A program made the position numbers and the translations under genes. A model generated the notes under the pieces. That model did no database searches. It was not told the origin of the DNA and saw nothing but the letters and a program-made list of their open reading frames with translations. From Herbidospora yilanensis (GTDB taxonomy: Bacteria > Actinomycetota > Actinomycetes > Streptosporangiales > Streptosporangiaceae), in assembly GCF_001570565.1 (NCBI RefSeq), contig NZ_BBXE01000016.1:273505-337504 (forward strand): a stretch of DNA of 64,000 nt, written 5' to 3'. Positions 61,256 to 64,000 of the stretch are shown one piece after another (positions within the stretch are counted from its first letter, which is position 1; the number at the start of each line of letters is the position of its first letter).

Positions 61256-62346
61256 GTGGACAGGGTGGCGGTCACCCGCCAGCCGCGCTCGCACGGCCCC
61301 GCCTCGAACGTGCCGCCGAGCAGCGTGGCGCGCTCCCGCATGCCGATCAGCCCCGCCCGCGCGCCCGGCAGGTCGCGGGGCCGGTCGCTGACCGGGTTGT
61401 GGATGGTCAGCACAAGTTCGTCGGGACGATAGTCGATCGCCACGGAAACAGGCGCGGCGCCGTGTTTGAGCGCATTCGTCAGGGACTCTTGGACAATTCG
61501 ATATCCGGCCAGATCGACCGCCGGAGGAAGATCCCTGGGCGTGCCCTGGACGTCGACGACGGCCGTCACCCCCGTGCGTTTCACCAGGTCGTCGACCTCG
61601 GCGAGGCTCGGCCGGAGCGCCTCGTCCGGGCCCTCTGCCCGCAGCAGCCCGATCATGCCGCGCATCTCGCCCATGCCCTGGACGCTGTTCTCCCGGATCG
61701 ACTCCATGATCTGCCGGACGGATCTGGCGTCCAGATCGGTTCTGGACAACACCGCGCTCGACTGGATGGCGATCGCGCTGAAATGGTTCGCGACCATGTC
61801 GTGCAGCTCCCTGGCCATCCGGTTCCGCTCGGCGGTGATCGCGGCCCTGCGGTCGTATTCGGCCATGAGCGCCGCCTGCCGTGCGTTGTCCCGCAGGTTC
61901 CGGACGATCGCCGCCGACGTGACCGGCATGACAGTGATCAGCCCGACCTGGAACCCCATCACCGTCCCCCACGCCCACGACTGCGTCTGCAGACCCGCCG
62001 CCACCCCTGCGGCCAGCACCCACAACGGGGTGATTCGCAGCAGAACGGTCATCAACCTGCGTGGCCCGTAGAGGGTCGCCGCGTAGATGTTGTCGGTGAA
62101 CACGACGGCCGTACCGAGCGACAGCCCCATCGCCGCATCGGCCGCCAGCGCGGCCACCCCGATGACGAACGCCGTCACCGGCCTCCTCCTGCGGATCACC
62201 ACGCCGACACAGGTGACCGCCAGCGGCACGAGGAAAAGCTGGATCGGCACGCCCTTCGAGTGGTCGTAGGCCCCCGCGACCAGCAGCACCACCCCGACCG
62301 CGAAGGCCGCGACGGCCATCAACGCGTCCTGCCGGTGGGGGGTCAT
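61252..62346 (-). CDS. DesK/NarX-type sensor histidine kinase
   Basis: A 364-residue kinase with about five N-terminal helices (1-145), a HisKA_3 dimerisation domain with phospho-acceptor His182 in MARELHDMVANHFSAI, and an HATPase with IVQESLTNALKHG (N box), then GARAGLIGMRERATLLGG (G box). It phosphorylates the regulator encoded directly downstream. The signal is unknown. ATG at 62346. Confidence 0.92.
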   Translation of the reverse strand: MTPHRQDALMAVAAFAVGVVLLVAGAYDHSKGVPIQLFLVPLAVTCVGVVIRRRRPVTAFVIGVAALAADAAMGLSLGTAVVFTDNIYAATLYGPRRLMTVLLRITPLWVLAAGVAAGLQTQSWAWGTVMGFQVGLITVMPVTSAAIVRNLRDNARQAALMAEYDRRAAITAERNRMARELHDMVANHFSAIAIQSSAVLSRTDLDARSVRQIMESIRENSVQGMGEMRGMIGLLRAEGPDEALRPSLAEVDDLVKRTGVTAVVDVQGTPRDLPPAVDLAGYRIVQESLTNALKHGAAPVSVAIDYRPDELVLTIHNPVSDRPRDLPGARAGLIGMRERATLLGGTFEAGPCERGWRVTATLST

Positions 62347-62455
62347 GCGTTCAATCTCACCACAGGCCCTCTGAGATGGGCATACATCTTTGGATGTACG
62401 AGACTTCGTCCGTTCCGGCGAGGTCGGGCGTCGCAAATGCGACAAGCATGGTGTC

Positions 62456-63100
62456 ATGCTGTGGTTGATCATCGCGGTCGAGGCCGGCTTCTGGATCCTG
62501 CTCGCCGCGGGCCTTCTGGTCCGGTACGGCCTGCGCCTGCGCCGCACGAGCTGGGCGATCCTGGCCCTCACCCCCGTGCTGGACCTCGTCCTGCTGGTGG
62601 CCGCCGTGATCGACATGCGCTCGGGCACCGTGGCGACCTGGCAACACGGCCTGGCCGGAGCGTACATCGCCTACTCGATCGTCTTCGGCCACCGAACCAT
62701 CAAGTGGGCCGACGAGTGGGTGGCCCGCGGCTTCAAGAAGCCGCCGAAGACGCTCGGCGAATGGGCGTTCTGGTTCAGGATCGCGGGGGCGTACGCGATC
62801 ATGTGCCTGCTGCTCTACGGCGCCATCCTCATGGTCGACGACCCGTCCCGGACCTCCGCCCTGACCATCTTCATGCTCAACCTCCTCAAAGTGCCGCTGA
62901 TCGCGCTGATCTGGCCCGTCGCCGACTCAGTGGGGCGTCAGTTCAGTAGGAAGCCGGACCGTGACCCGCCACCCGCCCATATGGGGCCCGGCATGAACAG
63001 TCCCACCGAGCGGAGTGGCCCGCGCCCGCATCAGCCTGACCCCCGACCTGCGGGACGGCCGGACGCCGATCGGACTGTCGATGGTCAGCATGATCGATGA
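62456..63100 (+). CDS. Hypothetical membrane protein (about 4-5 helices)
   Basis: A 214-residue protein: four or five helices in residues 1-145 (LWLIIAVEAGFWILLAAGLL, TSWAILALTPVLDLVLLVAAV, GLAGAYIAYSIVF, AYAIMCLLLYGAILMV, SALTIFMLNLLKVPLIALIW), with the cytosolic patch KWADEWVARGFKKPPKTL. After about residue 158 the sequence is a Pro/Arg-rich tail opposite to the degenerate kinase copy, so the original C-terminus may have been lost. It resembles small integral membrane proteins of the 2TM type. Confidence 0.65.
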   Translation: MLWLIIAVEAGFWILLAAGLLVRYGLRLRRTSWAILALTPVLDLVLLVAAVIDMRSGTVATWQHGLAGAYIAYSIVFGHRTIKWADEWVARGFKKPPKTLGEWAFWFRIAGAYAIMCLLLYGAILMVDDPSRTSALTIFMLNLLKVPLIALIWPVADSVGRQFSRKPDRDPPPAHMGPGMNSPTERSGPRPHQPDPRPAGRPDADRTVDGQHDR

Positions 63101-63436
63101 CGGATGGTAGGAGATCATGACCGTGGCCGAGGTGGTGCCGTGTTCGAGCGCGCTGGTCAGCGCTTCCTGGACGATCCGGTAGCCGGCCAGATCGACGTCT
63201 CTGGGCAACTCCCGCGTCGGCCCCTGGATGTGGAGGCGCGTCGTCAATCCGGCCTGCTTGCTGCGCTGGAGCAGGTCCATGGGGTCCGAGATGCTGCGGT
63301 GATCGGCCCCCAGGACCCCGTTGATGCGCTCGACGAGCAGCCGCTCGGCCTCCTCGGTACGGCGCCTTTTCCGGCGGTGGATGATCGTTGAGGTGGCTAG
63401 CAGGATGACGATGGCGAGGATGCCCAGGTTCAGCAC
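62927..63436 (-). CDS. Degenerate histidine-kinase fragment
   Basis: A 169-residue protein with one N-terminal helix (about 2-18) and an HATPase-like domain resembling that of the kinase at 61252-62346 (DLAGYRIVQEALTSALEHG against its IVQESLTNALKHG, and GGWRVTVRLPTEL). The dimerisation His domain is absent, the N-box Asn is Ser (LTSAL), and the G box is damaged (RSGVRLMRARATPLGG). It overlaps the opposite gene by 174 bp. Probably a decayed or repurposed copy without kinase activity. Confidence 0.6.
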   Translation of the reverse strand: MLNLGILAIVILLATSTIIHRRKRRRTEEAERLLVERINGVLGADHRSISDPMDLLQRSKQAGLTTRLHIQGPTRELPRDVDLAGYRIVQEALTSALEHGTTSATVMISYHPSSIMLTIDSPIGVRPSRRSGVRLMRARATPLGGTVHAGPHMGGWRVTVRLPTELTPH

Positions 63437-63591
63437 GTTAGGCCCCTGATCTGTGCGGTTATGTCGGTTCTTAACCGGCGGTGATCGGGGGTATGCCGGG
63501 GGGTTGGGGACTTTGCCGGGAGTTGGACGAGGGTGTCTTCGGGTAACTGGTTCGGAGTAGGGGCCGGGACCCGCTATGCTTACTTCTGCAA

Positions 63592-63664
63592 GCGGCCGTA
63601 GCTCAATGGATAGAGCATCTGACTACGGATCAGAAGGTTAGGGGTTCGAGTCCTCTCGGCCGCG
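63592..63664 (+). tRNA. tRNA-Arg (anticodon ACG)
   Basis: A 73-nt tRNA: acceptor GCGGCCG/CGGCCGC, anticodon loop CTACGGA, and T loop GGTTCGAGTCC. CCA is not encoded. Confidence 0.95.
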
Positions 63665-63670
63665 CAGCGG

Positions 63671-63705
63671 AAAACCCAGGTCGGCGATCGTCCGACCTGG
63701 GTTTT
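63671..63705. terminator. Terminator after tRNA-Arg
   Basis: A perfect 14-bp inverted repeat (63671-63684 with 63692-63705), 7-nt loop, ending in a T run. Confidence 0.8.
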
Positions 63706-63871
63706 CGTGTTGCCAGGGAGGTGGGCTGGTATCCGGTTGCGGGCGGCGGTGATCGTTCCCGATACGTTCCCACGGCTCTGGGCCGATCATGCGAGCTCGG
63801 CAGATACGACGATCGGGCATTCAGCGCCGCTGGATTGAAGCCCACCGGGACGGCGAACATCAGAGCCTCCA

Positions 63872-64000
63872 TCAGACCCGGTGTGCGTCAGCGGCACGCA
63901 GCGGGCGGACGCGAACGGTGTTGTGGATGGGCTTGCCGGCCTGTTCGTCGGTGTATTCGGCGACTTTGACGTAGCCGTGTTCGTCGTAGAGGCGATCTAG
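63872..64000 (-). CDS. C-terminal end of an unidentified protein
   Basis: A coding-like frame enters from the right edge and stops at 63872: LDRLYDEHGYVKVAEYTDE then KPIHNTVRVRPLRAADAHRV, 42 residues. Its protein-like composition and codon bias support a real gene whose start lies outside the window. Family unknown. The stretch 63706-63871 shows no gene. Confidence 0.5.
   Translation of the reverse strand, partial: LDRLYDEHGYVKVAEYTDEQAGKPIHNTVRVRPLRAADAHRV

Noticed and set aside
63630..63872. Minus-strand open frame across the tRNA-Arg 3' end (ending GLEPLTF)
   Set aside because: This is a well-known antisense-of-tRNA artefact; base composition is not coding.

Overview
The window is GC-rich actinobacterial chromosome; gene content points to a filamentous actinomycete of the Streptosporangiaceae type (inference, not proven). 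Signs are the strong G/C third-codon bias, many GTG starts, at least sixteen genes whose start codon lies 7-9 nt after a TAnnnT -10 element (leaderless mRNAs), a bacterial proteasome activator ending in GPYL, a tandem CopC / CopD-CtaG locus, and SpoIIE-type and anti-anti-sigma regulators. No insertion sequence, CRISPR array or rRNA was seen.

Layout. 0-8 kb: orphan response regulator, anti-sigma antagonist, then envelope glycosylation (GT2, two GT-C/GT87 membrane transferases, an alkaline-phosphatase-like membrane protein). 8-17 kb: conserved housekeeping block (pheA, serS, cold-shock protein, HAD phosphatase, bpa-qor operon, a MinD/ParA-like ATPase with a long repetitive disordered N-terminus, tRNA-Ser(UGA), SDR/LysR divergent pair). 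17-25 kb: secreted and membrane proteins (CBM2 esterase, TspO-like, purple-acid-phosphatase-like), a small ornithine/lysine/arginine decarboxylase, and a CmtR-like sensor with its CDF metal exporter. 25-37 kb: lipoprotein, PAS/GAF/PP2C phosphatase, large amino-acid decarboxylase, TPP-dependent 2-keto-acid decarboxylase, uppP, a MarR gene with a problematic start, cobF, and argG with a readable ARG-box promoter. 37-48 kb: serine hydrolase, P450, copC, copD-ctaG, a NUDIX-NYN fusion, a YraQ-type permease with its TIGR03943-type partner, and a CHAP protein. 48-57 kb: accessory or decaying DNA (LD-carboxypeptidase pseudogene, M15 peptidase, AAA ATPase, a coupled DPBB/MauE pair, MarR-YceI, tRNA-Ser(GCU) with an integrase remnant). 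57-64 kb: RDD protein, sarcosine-oxidase-like enzyme, VOC and MaoC proteins, a NarL/DesK-type two-component system beside a degenerate kinase copy, and tRNA-Arg(ACG).

How genes work together. Clear functional units are: CmtR and CDF exporter under a nested palindromic operator (Cd/Pb/Zn export); qor-bpa; copC and copD-ctaG (copper delivery); 45862-47525 (coupled permease pair); 53059/52259 (cysteine-rich DPBB protein coupled to a MauE-like membrane redox protein); and 61252/60644 (kinase and regulator with ATGA overlap). The least explained and most interesting items are the DPBB-MauE pair, the NUDIX-NYN fusion, the CHAP protein without a signal peptide, and the repetitive MinD-like ATPase.
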